Positions 23,301 through 36,823 of a stretch of 64,000 nt of DNA are shown in pieces. The stretch spans positions 401,630,309 through 401,694,308 of the forward strand of contig NC_056738.1 in assembly GCF_019279795.1 (NCBI RefSeq). Reading direction: 5' to 3'. Under the pieces are notes generated by a model. That model had not been told where the DNA came from and did no database searches. It saw nothing but the letters and a program-made list of their open reading frames with translations. Numbering within the stretch: position 1 is the first letter of the stretch; each line of letters starts with the position of its first letter. A program made the position numbers and the translations under genes. This DNA is from Protopterus annectens. Its lineage: Eukaryota; Chordata; Ceratodontiformes; Protopteridae.

Positions 23301-24948
23301 ATATTAATTGAATTGAATAGTGTGGTCTCTCTGTATCTCTACAAGGAGCTTCTTAGAAGTGTAGCCAGTGGTAATAGCGGGGGTAGTTTCACTTCCTTGA
23401 TATTCTGTGTTTAACTCCTAGCCTAGAGAGTTTGTCTTGCCATATAAGTGTTGCATCTTAAGTTATTTCTGCTAAATATAAAAGCTGCTGGCTGGTTAAG
23501 ATTAACCAGCAATCAACTGGACGTAAAAGCTAAATTAGGTACACTTTTATCTGCACTTTTTTGATGTAGTACTTCATTTTATTGATTTTTTTAGCTGAAT
23601 ATTAACTGAATTGAATATTCTGGTCTCTCAGTGTCTCTACAAGGAGCTTGTTAGAAATGTAGCCAGTGGTAACAGTAGGGGGTAGTTTCACTTCTTTGAT
23701 ATTTTGTCTTTAACTCCTAGCCTAGGGGGTTTGTCTTACCATATAAGTGTTACATCTTGTGTTATTTCTGCTAAATATCTAAGCTGTTGGCTGGCTAAGA
23801 TTAACCTGCAATCAGATGAATGTATAAGCTAAATTAAGTACACTTTTATCTTGACTTTATCATATAGTACTGCATTTTATTTATTTTCTTTTCACTGAAT
23901 ATTTACTAAATTGAATATTGAGATCTCTCTGTGTCTCTACAGAGAGCTTGTTAGAAGTGTGGCCAGTGGTACCAGTCGATGTAATTTCCTTCTTTGATAT
24001 TCTGTGTTTAACTCCTAGCCAAAGGGTTTTTCTTGCCATATAAGTGTTACATCTTGTGTTATTTCTGCTAAATATTTTAGCTGTTGGCTGACTAAGATTA
24101 ACCTGCAATCAACTGGACTAATAAGCTAAATTAATTATTACTTTATCTCCAATTTTTATATAGTACTGGTTTTATTGATTTTTTTCAATGAATATTAATT
24201 ATATTAAATAATGTAGTGTCTCTGTGTCTCTACAAGGAGCTTGTTAGAAGTGTAGCCAGTGGTAACAGTGGGGGAAGTTTCTCTTCTTTGATATTCTGTA
24301 TTTAACTTCAAGCCTTCAGGGTTTGTCTTGCCATATAAGTGTTAAATATTGTGTTATTTCTGCTAAATATCTAAGCTGTTGGCTGGCTGAAATTAACCTG
24401 CAATCAGCTGGATGTATAAGCTAAATTAAGTACACTTTTATCTGCACTTTATTCATATAGTACTGAATTTTATTGATTTGTTTACTGAATATTAATTGAA
24501 CTTAATATTCTAGTATCTCCGTGTCTCTACAAGGAGATTGTTAGAGGTGTAGCCAGTGGTAACAGTGGGGGTAGTTTCACTTCTTTGATATTCTGTGTTT
24601 AACTACTAGCCTATGGGGTTTGTGCTGTAATATAAGTGGTACTTATTGTGTTATATCTGCTAAATATCTAAGCTGTTCACTGGCTAAGATTAACCTGCAG
24701 TCAAGTGGATGTATAAGCCAAATTAAGTACAGTTTTATCTGCACTTTTTTCATTTAGTGCTGCATTTTATGGTTTATTTTTCACTGAGTATTAATTTAAT
24801 TCAATATTGTGGTCTCTCTGTGTCTCTACAGGGAGCTTGTTGGAAGTGTAGCCATTGGTAACAGTGGGGTAGTTTCACTTCTCTGAGATTCTGTGTTTAA
24901 CTCCTAGTCTAGAGGGTATGTTTTGCCATATAAGTGTTATATCTTTTT
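20346..24948 (+). repeat. Satellite higher-order unit, copy B (4603 bp)
   Basis: Same monomer order as copy A, including the half monomer (about 21070-21190) and the last subtype with gggagcttgttggaagtgta followed by a short atctttttgctaaatatct, where the usual tgtgttatt is missing. By eye, agreement with copy A is very high. An example of a private difference is accaacctac (here) against atcaacctac. Confidence 0.93.
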
Positions 24949-27900
24949 GCTAAATATCTAAGCTGTTGGCTGACTAAGATCAACCTACAATCAACGGGAC
25001 GTATAAGCAAAATTAAGTACACTTTTATCTGCACTTTTTTCATATCATACTGCATTTTATTGATTTTTCTCACTGAATATTAATCGAATATAACAGTGTG
25101 GTCTCTCTGTGTCTCTACAGGGAGCTTGTTAGAAGTGTACCCAGTGGTAATAGTGGGGGTGGTTTTACTTCTTTGATATTCTGTGTTTAACTCCTAGCCT
25201 ATGGGGTTTGTCTTGCCATATAAGTATTATATCTTCGATTATTTCCACTAAATATCTAAGCTGTTGGCTGGCTAAGATTAACCTGCAATCAACTGGACAT
25301 ATAAGCTAAATTAAATATACTTTTATCTGCACTTTTTTCATATAGCACTGCAATTTATTCATTTTTTTTTCACTGAATATTAATTGAATTGAATGTTGTG
25401 GTCTGTCTGTGCCTCTACAGGGAGCTTGTTAGAAGTGTAGCCAGTGGTAACAGTGGGTGTAGTTTCACTTCTTTGATATTCTGTGTTTAACTCCTAGCCT
25501 AGGGTGTTTGTCTTGCCATATAAGTATGACATCTTGTGTTACTTCTGCTAAATATCTAAGCTGTTGGCTGGATAAGATTAACCTGTAATCATCTGGATTT
25601 ATAAAGTAAATTAAGTACACTTTTATCTGCACTTTTTCATATAGTACTGCATTTTATTTATTTTTTCACTGATTGTTACATCTTAAGTTATTTCCGCTTA
25701 ATATCTAAGATGTTGGCTGGCTAAGATTAACCTGCTATCAACTGGACGTAAAAACTAAATTAAGTACACTTCAATCAGCACCTCTTTCATATAGTACTGC
25801 ATTTTATTGATTTTTTTTACTGAATATTAATTGAAGGGAATATTCTCTCTCTGTGACTCTACAGGGAGCTTGTTAGAAGTGTAGCCAGTGGTAATAGTGG
25901 GGGTAGTTTCACTTCTTTAATATTCTGTTTAACTCCTAGACTAGAGGGTTTCTCTTGTAATATACATATTACATCTTGTGTTATTTCTGCTACATACCTA
26001 AGCTGTTGGCTAGCTAAGATTAACCTGCAATCAACTGGACATATAAGCTAAATTAAGTACACTTTTATCTGCAATTTTTTTCATATAGTACTGCATTGTA
26101 TTGATTTTTTTTCACTGAATATGAATTTAATTGAATATTATGCTCTCTATGTGTCTCTACAGGGAGCTTGTTAGAATTGAAGCCAGTGGTGACAGTGGGG
26201 GTAGTTTCACTTCTTTGATATTCTGTGTTTAACTCTTAGCCTAGGGGATTTGTCTTGCCATATAAGTGTTACATCTTAAGCTATTTCTGTTAAATATCTA
26301 AGCTGTTGGCTGGGTAAGGTTAACCTGCAATCAACTGGATGTAAAAGCTAAATTAAGTACACTTTTATTTGCACTTTTTTCATGTAGTACTGCATTTTAT
26401 TGATTTTCTTACTGAATATTAATTGAAGTCAATATTCTGGTCTTTCTGTGTCTCTAAAGGGAGCTTGTTAGAAGTGTAGCCAGTGGTAACAGTGGGGGTA
26501 GTTTCACTTCTTTGTTATTCTGTGTTTAACTTCTAGCCTAGGGGGTTTGTCTTGTAATATACGTGTTACATCTTGTGCTATTTCTGCTAAATATCTAAGC
26601 TGTTGGCTGGCTAAGATTAACCTGCAATCAACTGGATGTAAAAGCTAAATTATGTACACTTTTATGTGCACTTTTTTCATATAGTACTGCATTTTATTGA
26701 TTTTTTTACTGAATATTAATTTAATTAAATATTATGGTCTCTATGTGTCTCTACAGGGAGCTTGTCGGAAGTGTAGCCAGTGGTAACAATGGGGGTAGTT
26801 TTACTTCATTGATATTCTCTCTTTAACTCCTAGCCTAGGGGGCATGTCTTGCCATATAAGTGTTACATCTTGTGTTATTTCTGCTAAATATCTAAGCTGT
26901 TGGCTGGCTAAGATTAACCTGCAATCAACTGGATGTATAAGCTAAAATTAATTAGAATTTTATCTGGACTTTTTTGATATAGTACTGCATTTTATTGATT
27001 TTTTTTTACTGAATATTAATTGAATTGAATATTGTGTTCTCTCTGTGTCTCTACAGGGAGGTTGTTAGAATTGTAGCCAGTGGTAACTGTGGGGGGTAGT
27101 CTCACTTCCTTCATATTGTGTGGTTAACTCCTAGCAGAGGAGATTTGTCTTGCCATATAACTGTTACATCTTGTGTTGTTTCCACTAAATATCTAAGCTG
27201 TTGCTGGCTGAGATTAACCTGCAATCAATTGGATATAAAAGCTAAATTAAGTACACTTTTATCTGACATTTTTCATATATTAGTGTATTTATTGAATTTG
27301 TCACTGAATATTAATTGAATTGAATATTGTAGTGTCTCTGTTTCTGTACAGGGAGCTTTTTAGAAGTGTAGCCAGTGGTAACACAGGGGGTAGTTTCCCT
27401 TCTTTGATATTGTGTTTAACTCCTAGCCTAGGGTATTTGTCTTGCCATATATGTGTTACATCTTAAGTTATTCCCGCTAAGTATATAAACTGTTGGCTGG
27501 CTAAGATTAACCTGCAATCAACTGGACGTAAAAGTTAATGTACATACACTTTTATCTGCACTTTTTTCATATAGTACTGCATTTTACTGATTTTTTACTG
27601 AATATTAATTGAACTGAATATTCTGGTCTCTTTGTGTCTCTACAGGGAGCTTGTTAGAAGTGTAGCCAGTGGTAACACAGGGATAGTTTCACTTCTTTGA
27701 TATTCTGTGTTTAACTCCTAGCCGAGGGGGTTTGTTTTGCCATATAAGTATTGCATCTTGTGTTATTTCTGCTAAATATCTAAGCTGTTGACTGGCTAAG
27801 ATTAACCTGCAATCAACTGAATGTATAAGCTAAATTAAGTACACTTTGATCTGCACTTTTTATTCATATACTACTGCATTTTATTGATTTATTTTTACTG

Positions 27901-29547
27901 AATATTAATTGAATTGAATAGTGTGGTCTCTCTGTATCTCTACAAGGAGCTTCTTAGAAGTGTAGCCAGTGGTAATAGCGGGGGTAGTTTCACTTCCTTG
28001 ATATTCTGTGTTTAACTCCTAGCCTAGAGAGTTTGTCTTGCCATATAAGTGTTGCATCTTAAGTTATTTCTGCTAAATATCTAAGCTGCTGGCTGGTTAA
28101 GATTAACCAGCAATCAACTGGACGTAAAAGCTAAATTAGGTACACTTTTATCTGCACTTTTTTGATGTAGTACTTCATTTTATTGATTTTTTTAGCTGAA
28201 TATTAACTGAATTGAATATTCTGGTCTCTCAGTGTCTCTACAAGGAGCTTGTTAGAAATGTAGCCAGTGGTAACAGTAGGGGGTAGTTTCACTTCTTTGA
28301 TATTTTGTCTTTAACTCCTAGCCTAGGGGGTTTGTCTTACCATATAAGTGTTACATCTTGTGTTATTTCTGCTAAATATCTAAGCTGTTGGCTGGCTAAG
28401 ATTAACCTGCAATCAGATGAATGTATAAGCTAAATTAAGTACACTTTTATCTTGACTTTATCATATAGTACTGCATTTTATTTATTTTTTTCACTGAATA
28501 TTTACTAAATTGAATATTGAGCTCTCTCTGAGTCTCTACAGAGAGCTTGTTAGAAGTGTAGCCAGTGGTACCAGTCGATGTAATTTCCTTCTTTGATATT
28601 CTGTGTTTAACTCCAAGCCAAGCAGGTTTGTCTTGCCATATAAGTGTTACATCTTGTGTTATTTCTGCTAAATATTTAAGCTGTGGGCTGGCTAAGATTA
28701 ACCTGCAATCAGCTAGATGTATAAGCTAAATTAATTATTACTTTTATCTCCAATTTTTATATAGTAGTGCATTTTGTTAATTTTGTTCACTGAATATTAA
28801 TTAAATTGAATATTCTAATCTCTGTGTGTCTCTACAAGGACCTTGTTAGAAGTGTAGTCAGTGGTAACAGTGGGGATAGTTTCACTTCTTTGGTATTCTG
28901 TGTTTAACTTCAAGCCTAGGGGGTTTGTTTTGCCATATAAGTGTTAAATCTTGTGTTTTTCTGCTAAATATCTAAGCTGTTGGCTAGCTAAGATTAACCT
29001 GCAATCAGCTGGATGTATCAGCTAAATTAAGTACACTTTTATCTGCATTTTTTTCATATAGTACTGGATTTTATAGATTTTTTTACTGAATATTAATTGA
29101 ACTGAATATTCTGGTCTCTCTGTCTCTACAAGGACCTTGTTAGAAGTGTAGTCAGTGGTAACAGTGGGGGTAGTTTCACTTCTTTAATATTCTGAGTTTA
29201 ACTCTTAGCCCAGGGGGTTTGTGCTGTAATATAAGTGGTACTTATTGTGTTATATCTGCTAAATATCTAAGCTGTTCACTGGCTAAGATTAACCTGCAGT
29301 CAAGTGGACGTATAAGCTAAATTAAGTACAGTTTTATCTGCACTTTTTTCATTTAGTGCTGCATTTTATGGTTTATTTTTCACTGAGTATTAATTTAATT
29401 CAATATTGTGGTCTCTCTGTGTCTCTACGGGGAGCTTGTTGGAAGTGTAGCCATTGGTAACAGTGGGGTAGTTTCACTTCTCTGAGATTCTGTGTTTAAC
29501 TCCTAGTCTAGAGGGTATGTTTTGCCATATAAGTGTTATATCTTTTT
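24949..29547 (+). repeat. Satellite higher-order unit, copy C (4599 bp), with a divergent patch
   Basis: Third copy, again with the half monomer (about 25680-25790) and the same terminal subtype. Two monomers, about 28600-29220, do not follow copies A and B. They carry aaggaccttgttagaag with agtcagtgg, and ggctagctaag with atgtatcagctaaa, a combination seen again only at 63785-63975. After 29548 the sequence leaves the higher-order pattern (ctgttggctggctaagattaacctgcaatg). Confidence 0.92.
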
Positions 29548-32500
29548 GCTAAATATCTAAGCTGTTGGCTGGCTAAGATTAACCTGCAATGAACTGGACA
29601 TATAAGCTAAATGAAGTACATTTTTATCTGCACTTTTTTCATATAGTACTGCGATTTATTGATTTTTTTCATTGAATATTAATTGAAATGAATATTGTGG
29701 TCTCTCTTTGTCTCTGCAGGGAGCTTGCTAGAAGTATAACCAGTGGTAACAGTGGAGGTAGTTTCACTTTTTTGATATTCTCTGTTTAACTCCTAGCCTA
29801 GGGGGGTTTGTCTGGCCATATAAGTGTTACATCTTGTGTTATTTCTGCTAAATATCTAAGCTGTTGGCTGGCTAAGATTAACCTGCAATCAACTGGACAT
29901 ATAAGCTAAATTAAGTACACTTTTATCTGCACTTTTTTCATATACTACTGCATTTTATTGATTTTTTCACTGAATATTAATTGAATTGAATATTGTGCTC
30001 TGTCTGTGTCTCTATAGGGAGCTTGTTAGAAGTGTAACCAGTGGTAAGAGTGGGGTAGTTCACCTCTTTGATATTCTGTGTTTAACTCCAAGCCTAGCAG
30101 GTTTGTCTTGCCATATAAGTGTTACATCTTGTGTTATTTCTGCTAAATATCTAAGCTGTTGGCTGGCTAAGATTAACCTGCAATTAACTGGACATATAAG
30201 CTAAACTAAGTACACTTTTATCTGCACTTTTTTCATATAGTACTGCATTTTATTTATTTTTTTACTGAATATTAATTGAATTAAATAGTGTAGTCTCTCT
30301 GTGTCTGTACAAGGAGCTTGTTAGAAGTGTAGCCAGAGGTAACAGTGGGGGTAGTTTTACTTCCTTGATATTCTGTGTTTAACTCCTAACCTAGGGGGTT
30401 TGTCTTGCCATATAAGTGTTACATCTTGTGTTATTTCTGCTAAATATCTAAGCTGTTGGCTGGCTAAGATTAACCTGCAATCAACTGGATGTATAAGCTA
30501 AATTAAGTACACTTTTATCTGCACTTTTTTCATATAGTACTGCATTTTATTGATTTTTTTACTGAATATTAATTGAATTGAATATTATGGTCTCTCTGTG
30601 TCTCTACAGGGAGTTTGTTAGAAGTGTAGCCAGTGGTAACAGTGCGGGTACTTTCACTTATTTGATATTCTGTTTTTAACTCCTAGCATACGGGGCTCGT
30701 CTTCCCATATAAGTGTTACATCTTTTGTTATTTCCACTAAATATCTAAGGTGTTGGCTGGCTAAGATTAACATATCAACTGGATGTATAAGCTAAATTAA
30801 GTACACTTTTATCTGCACTTTTTTCATATAGTACTGCATTCTATGTTTTTTTCACTGAATATTATTTGAATTGAATATTGTGGTCTCTCTGTCTCTCTAC
30901 ATGGTGCTTATTAGAAGTGTAGCCAGTGGTAACAGTGGGGGTAGTTTCACTTCTTTTATATTCTGTTTTTAACTCCTAGCACAGGGGGTTTGTCTTCCCA
31001 TATAAGTCTTACATCTTTTATTTCCGCTAAATATCCAAGCTGTTGGCTTACTAAGATTAACCTGCAATCAACTGGATGTATAAGCTAAATTAAGTACACC
31101 TTTATCTGCACTTTTTTCATCTACTACTGCATTTTATTGATTTTTTTCACTGAATATTAATTGAATTGAATATTGTTGTCTCTCCGTGTCTCTACAGGGA
31201 GCGTGTTAGAAGTGTTGCCAGTGGTATCAGTGAGGGTAGTTTACATCTTTGATATTCTGTGTTTAATCCAAGCCTAGGGGGTTTGTCTTGCCATATAAGT
31301 GTTACATCTTGTGTTATTTCTGCTAAATATTTAAGCTGTTGCCTGGCTAAGGTTAACCTGCAATCAACTGGATGTATAAGCTAAATTAAGTACACTTTTA
31401 TCTGTACTTTTTTAATATAGTACTGCATTTTATTGATTTTGTTTTCACTGAATATTAATTGAATTGAATATTATGGTCTCTCTGTGTCTCTACAGGGAGC
31501 TTGTTAGAAGTGTAGCCAGTGGTAACACTGGGGGCAGTTTCACTTCTTTGATATTCTATGTTTAACTCCTAGCCTAGTGGGGTTTCTCTTGCCATATATA
31601 TGTTACATCTTTTGGTATTTCTGCTACATATCTAAGCTGTTGGCTGGCTAAGAGTAACCTGCAATCAACTGGATGTATAACCTAAATTAATTTTAATTTT
31701 ATCAGCATTTTTTTCATATAGTACTGCATTTTAGTGATTTTTTTCACTGAATATTATTTGAATTGAATATTGTGGTCTCTCTGTGTCTCTACAGGGAGCT
31801 TGTTAGAATTGTAGGCAGTGGTGACAGTAGGGGATAGTTTCACTTCTTTCATATTCTGTGTTTAACTCCTGGTGGCATAGGGCGTTTGTCTTTGCATATA
31901 AGTGTTATATCTTGTGTTATTTCACCTAAATATCTAAGATGTTGGCTGGCTAAGATTAACCAGCAATCAACTGGATGTATAAGCTAAATTAAGTACACCT
32001 TTATCTGCACTTTTTTCATATAGTACTGCATTTTACTGATTGTTTTACTGAATATTAATTGAATTCAATGTTGTGGTCTCTCTGTGTCTCTACAGGGAGC
32101 ATGTTGGAGGTGTAGCCATTGGTAACAGTGGGGTAGTTTCACTTCTTTGAGATTCTGTGTTTAACTCCTAGTCTAGAGGGCATGTTTTGCCATATAAGTG
32201 TTACATCTTTTTGCTAAATATCTAAGGTGTTGGCTGGCTAAGATTAACCTGCAATCAACTGGACATATAAGCTAAATGAAGCACACTTTTATCTGCACTG
32301 TTTTTCATAAAGTACTGCGATTTATTGATTTTTTCACTGAATATTAATTGAACTAAACATTGTGGTCTGTTTGTGTCTCTGCAGGAAGCTTGCTAGAAGT
32401 GTAGCCAGAGGTAACAGTGGGGGTAGTTTCACTTCTTTGATATTCAATGTTTAACTCCTACCCTAGGGGGTTTGTCTTGTCATATAAGTGTTACATCTTA

Positions 32501-35297
32501 TGTTATTTATGCTAAATATCTAAGCTGTTGGCTGGCTAAGATTAACCTGCAATCAACAGGATGTATAAGCTAAATTAAGTACACTTTTATCTGCACTTTT
32601 TTTTCATATACTACTGCATTTAATTGATTTTTTCACTGAATATTAATTGAATTGAATATTGTGCTCTCTCTGTGTCTCTACAGGGAGCTTGTTAGAAGTG
32701 TAGCCAGTGGTAACAGTGGGGGTAGTTCACCTCTTTGATATTCTCTGTTTATCTCCAAGCCTAGCGGGTTTCTCTTGCCATATAATTTTTACATCTTGTG
32801 TTATTTCTGCTAAATATCTAAGCTGTTGGCTGGCTAAGATTAACCTGCAATCAACTGGATGTATAAGCTAAATTAAGTACACTTCTATCTGCACTTTTTC
32901 ATATAATACTGCATTTTATTCTTTTTTTGTTTACTGAATATTAATTCAATTGAATACTATGGTCACTCTGTCTCTCTAAAGGAAGCTTGTTAGAAGTGTA
33001 GCCAGTGGTAACAGTCGGGGTGGTTTCACTTCTTTGATATTCTGTGTTTAACTCCTAGCCTAGCGGGTTTCTCTTGCCATATAAGTGTTACATCTTGTGT
33101 TATTTCTGCTAAGTTGTTGGCTGGCTAAGATTAACCTGCAATCAACTGGATGTATAAGCTAAATTAAGTACACTTTTATCTGCCATTTTTTTCATGTACT
33201 ACTGCATTTTGATTTTTTTCACTGAATAATTTTTGAATTTAATATTATAATGTCTCAGTGTCTCTACAGGGAGCTTGTTAGAATTGTAGCCAGTGGTAAC
33301 AGTGGGGGTAGTTTCCCTTCTTTGATATTCTGTGTTTAACTCCTAGCCTACGGGGTTTGTCTTGCCATATATGTGTTACATCTTAAGTTATTTCCGCTAA
33401 ATATCTAAGCTGTTGGCTGGCTAAGATTAACCTGCAATCAACTGGATGTATAAGCTAAATTAATTGTAACTTTATCCCCACTTGTTTCATATACTACTGT
33501 ATTTTATTGATTTTATTTCACTGAATATTAATGGAATTGAATATTGTGGTCTCTCCATGTCTCTACAAGGAGCTTGTTAGAACTGTAGCCAGAGGTACCA
33601 GTGGGGTAGTTTCACTTCTTTGATATTCTGTGTTTAACTCCTAGCCTGGGGTGTTTGTCTTGCCATAAAAGTGTTATATCTTGTGTTATTTCTGCTAAAC
33701 ATCTAAGCTGTTGGCTGGCTAAGATTAACCTGCAATCAATTGGATGTATAAGCTAAATTAAGTACACTTTTATGTGCACTTTTTTCATATAGTACTGCAT
33801 TTTAATGATTGTTTTACTGAGTATTAATTTAACTGAATATTCTGGTCTCTCTGTGTCTCTACAGTGAGCTTGTTAGAAGTGTAATCAAAGGTAACAGTGG
33901 GGGTAGTTTTACTTCTTTGATATTCTGTGTTTAACTCCTAGTCTAGGGGGTTTGTTTGCCATAGAAGTGTTACATCTTTGTTTTTTCTGCTAAATATTTA
34001 AGCTGTCGGCTGGCTAAGATTAACCTGCAATCAACTGGACATAAAAACTAAATTAAGTACACTTTTATCTGCACTTTTTTCATATAGTACTGTATTTTAT
34101 TGATTTTTTTTAATAAATAATTGAACTGAACATTCTGGTCTGTCTGTGTCTCTACAGGGAGCTTGTCAGAAGTGTAGCCAGTGGTAACACAGGGGGTAGT
34201 TTCACTTCTTTGATATTCTGTGTTTAACTCCAAGCCTAGGGGGTTTGTCTTGCCATATCAGTGTTACATCTTGTGTTATTTCTGCTAAATATCTAACGCG
34301 TTGGCTGGCTAAGATTAACCTGCAACCAACTGGATGTATAAGCTTAATTAAGTACACATTTATCTGCACTTTTTTCCTATACTGCTGCATTTTATTGATT
34401 TTTTTCACTGAATATTAATTGACTTGAATATTGTGGTCTCTCTGTGTCTTTACCAGGAGCTTGTTAGAACTGTAGCCAGTGGTGACAATGGGGGTAGTTT
34501 CACTTCTTCGATATTCTCTGTTTAACTCCTAGCCTAGGGGGTGTGTCCTGCCATAAACATGTTACATCTTAAGTTATTTCTGCTAAATATCTAAGCTGTT
34601 GGCTGGCTAAGATTAACCTGCAATCAACTGGATGTATAAGCTAAATTAAGTACACTTTTATCTCCACTTTTTCATATAGTACTGCATTTTATTTATTTTT
34701 TACTAAATATTAATTGAATTGAATAGTGTGGTCTCTTTGTGTCTGTACAGGAACTTGCTAGAAGTGTAGCCAGAGATAACAGTGGGGGTAGTTTCACTTC
34801 CTTGATATTCTGTGTTTAACTCCTAGCCTAGGGGGTTTGTCTAGACATATAAGTGTTACATCTTGTGTTATTTCTGCTAAATATCTAAGCTGTTGGCTGG
34901 CTAAGATTAACTTGCAATCAACTGGATGTATAAGCTAAATTAATTGCACTTTTATCTGCACTCTTTTCATCTACTACTGCATTTTATTGATATTTTTCAC
35001 TGAATATTAATATTGTTGTCTCTCTGTATCTGTACAGGGAGCTTGTTAGAAGCGTAGCCAGTAGTAACACTGGGGGTAGTTTCACTTCTTTGATATTCTA
35101 TGTTTAACTCCTAGCCTAGGGGGTTTCTCTTGCCATATAAGTGTTACATCTTTTGGTATTTCTGCTAAATATCTAAGCTGTTGGCTGGCTAAGAGTAACC
35201 TGCAATCAACTGGACATATAAGCTAAATTAATTTTAATTTTACCACCATTTTTCATATAGTACTGCATTTTATTGATTTTTTTCACTGAATATTATT
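29548..35297 (+). repeat. 297-bp satellite, older heterogeneous monomers
   Basis: About 19 monomers with many private changes. Recognisable subtypes repeat at a distance: the monomers at 29430-30100 resemble those at 32094-32770 (offset about 2665, nine monomers). A subtype marked by aacactggggg, tcttttggtatttc, aagagtaacc and a T-rich attttaattttatcagc occurs at 31523 and 35066 and again at 41009. The subtype with gtgcgggtactttcacttat at about 30640 recurs near 45160. One monomer near 33105 has lost part of aaatatctaagctg. Confidence 0.9.
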
Positions 35298-35572
35298 CAT
35301 AGAGTCTGTGGGTCAGGAACCTATCCCTCCAGCATGTTTTGTTTATTGTGATTACAAGGTTTAGATCCCTGGAGTGTGTAGCTCTGAGGGATTGGGATTT
35401 CTTTAAGTGTAGCATGTCCAACAGCTCTGGGTTTGACATGGCCTTGTATGTTAAGCAGAGATCGCTTCTGGTAAGCGATATGCGACAGAGTATAGCTGGA
35501 GTTTTTCATATAGTAGGGCATCTGCTTTAGGCCTGTGATTCTTTTAGTGAGGTATTTCTGAGGCCTTTCCAG
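35298..35572 (-). repeat. LINE scrap inserted inside a satellite monomer
   Basis: A 275-base piece interrupts the monomer between tgaatattatt and ttgaattgaat. On the minus strand it is homologous to about 376-665 of the LINE at the start of the window: LQLYSVAYRL matches QLYS.AYR here, and the RATHSRDLNLVITIN region matches. Both ends are internal to the LINE; there is no tail and no clear target duplication, though ccagttg at the right border resembles ccagctgttg in the LINE. It looks like filler DNA captured during break repair rather than a retrotransposition event. The frame is broken. Confidence 0.8.
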
Positions 35573-36015
35573 TTGAATTGAATATTGTGGTCTCTTTGTG
35601 TGTCTAAAGGGAGCTTGCTAGAATTGTAGCCAGTGGTGACAGTGGGGGTAGTTTCACTTCTTTCATATTCTGTGTTTAACTCCTGGCATAGGGCGTTTGT
35701 CTTTGCATATAAGTGTTATATCTTGTGTTATTTCAGCTAAATATCGAAGCTGTTGGCTGGCTAAGATTAACCTGCAATCAACTGGATGTATAAGCTAAAT
35801 TAAGTACACTTTTATTGCCCTTTTTTCATATACTACTGTATTTTATTGATTTTGTTTTCACTGTATATTAATGTAATTGAATATTATGCTCTTTCTTTGT
35901 ATCTCTACAGGGAGCTTGTTAGAAGTGTATTCTGTGGTAACAGTGGGGGTAGTTCACCTCTTTGATATTCTGTGTTTAACTCCAAGCTTAGGGGGTTGTC
36001 TTGCCATATAAGTGT
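35573..36015 (+). repeat. 297-bp satellite up to the PLE insertion
   Basis: About one and a half monomers. The first has gggagcttgctagaattgta and ggcatagggcgtttgtctttg, a subtype shared with 31797-31960. The last monomer is cut by the PLE after ttgccatataagtgt (36001-36015), and that word is repeated at 39589-39603. Confidence 0.9.
36001..36015 (+). repeat. Target site duplication, left copy
   Basis: The word ttgccatataagtgt flanks the PLE on both sides (again at 39589-39603). It is normal satellite sequence (ttgccatataagtgttac in the consensus), so it was duplicated on insertion. The 15-base length is within the range expected of target-primed retroelements. Confidence 0.85.
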
Positions 36016-36823
36016 AACTGCGTTTTTTTAAAAAATGCGCCAAAATCTTTTAAAGTGACAACACCATTATTAACTTGACAGATGCCTCAGTCTCAGCGTT
36101 AAATACATAAAACACATGGAAAACATTCTATAAATTCATCCAAAAGAAGCATCTCTGACTTGTTTAAAACTCATATAAAATATACATAACTTCTTGATCG
36201 TAGATAAAACACTTCTCGATCATTAGTTATATAACATTTATATGTGGTAGTAATCAATTAATGTTAAAAAATGATATTTGAAAATGAACATATACATAAA
36301 TATATAAGAATGTTGTAAATAGGTGAATATAGATAACTATGACTAGTTAAAATGCTATTAAAATTTTGTACAGTAAAAAAATACGTATTTACTATGAATA
36401 TATATAATATATAAATATGTAAATGTTTATATATATGTTTTTGTATAGTTATACAAATAAATTGAATTGTGTACTACAATAAATATTGTGTACTATACTA
36501 TAAAAAACATAAACATTGTATATATATATTTTTTTAATACTTATGTAAGTTTATAAATAATATAAATATTTGTTTAATTAATATAAAATGAATATATAAA
36601 ATGAGTTTAATAAAATATGATATATATTGATGTTATTTATAATGATGTTATTTATAAAATATTGATGTTATTTTTGAAATATTCAGATGAAAAATTGATA
36701 CCAGTATTATGGAAAAAACAGAAATACAAAAAAGTACATAGAAATAAATTCAGATGAAAAAATTAATGTGAAAATTAATATTACATTAAATGCAAATCAC
36801 AAATGTAGCTAAAGTCAAAGAAA
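36016..36823 (+). repeat. PLE left inverted arm
   Basis: Reverse complement of 38532-39337 over its full length, with few differences. Examples: gacagatgcc here against gacatatgcc in the reversed right arm, one 14-base gap near 36578 (gatagtgtaa present only on the right), and an extra aatgatgttattta near 36640. The inner end carries the start codon and first 12 codons of the open frame at 36790, so the same start appears antisense at 38565. Confidence 0.92.

Noticed and set aside
15740..29547. CRISPR-like array of regular repeats
   Set aside because: The unit is about 297 bp with no short-repeat and unique-spacer alternation, no cas genes, and the context is a eukaryotic satellite.
36016..36823. 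Inverted arms as terminal repeats of a DNA transposon enclosing the RT gene
   Set aside because: The core is clearly Penelope-like, the target duplication is 15 bases, and the right end carries 251 bases beyond the arm, so the arms are not the termini of a cut-and-paste element.
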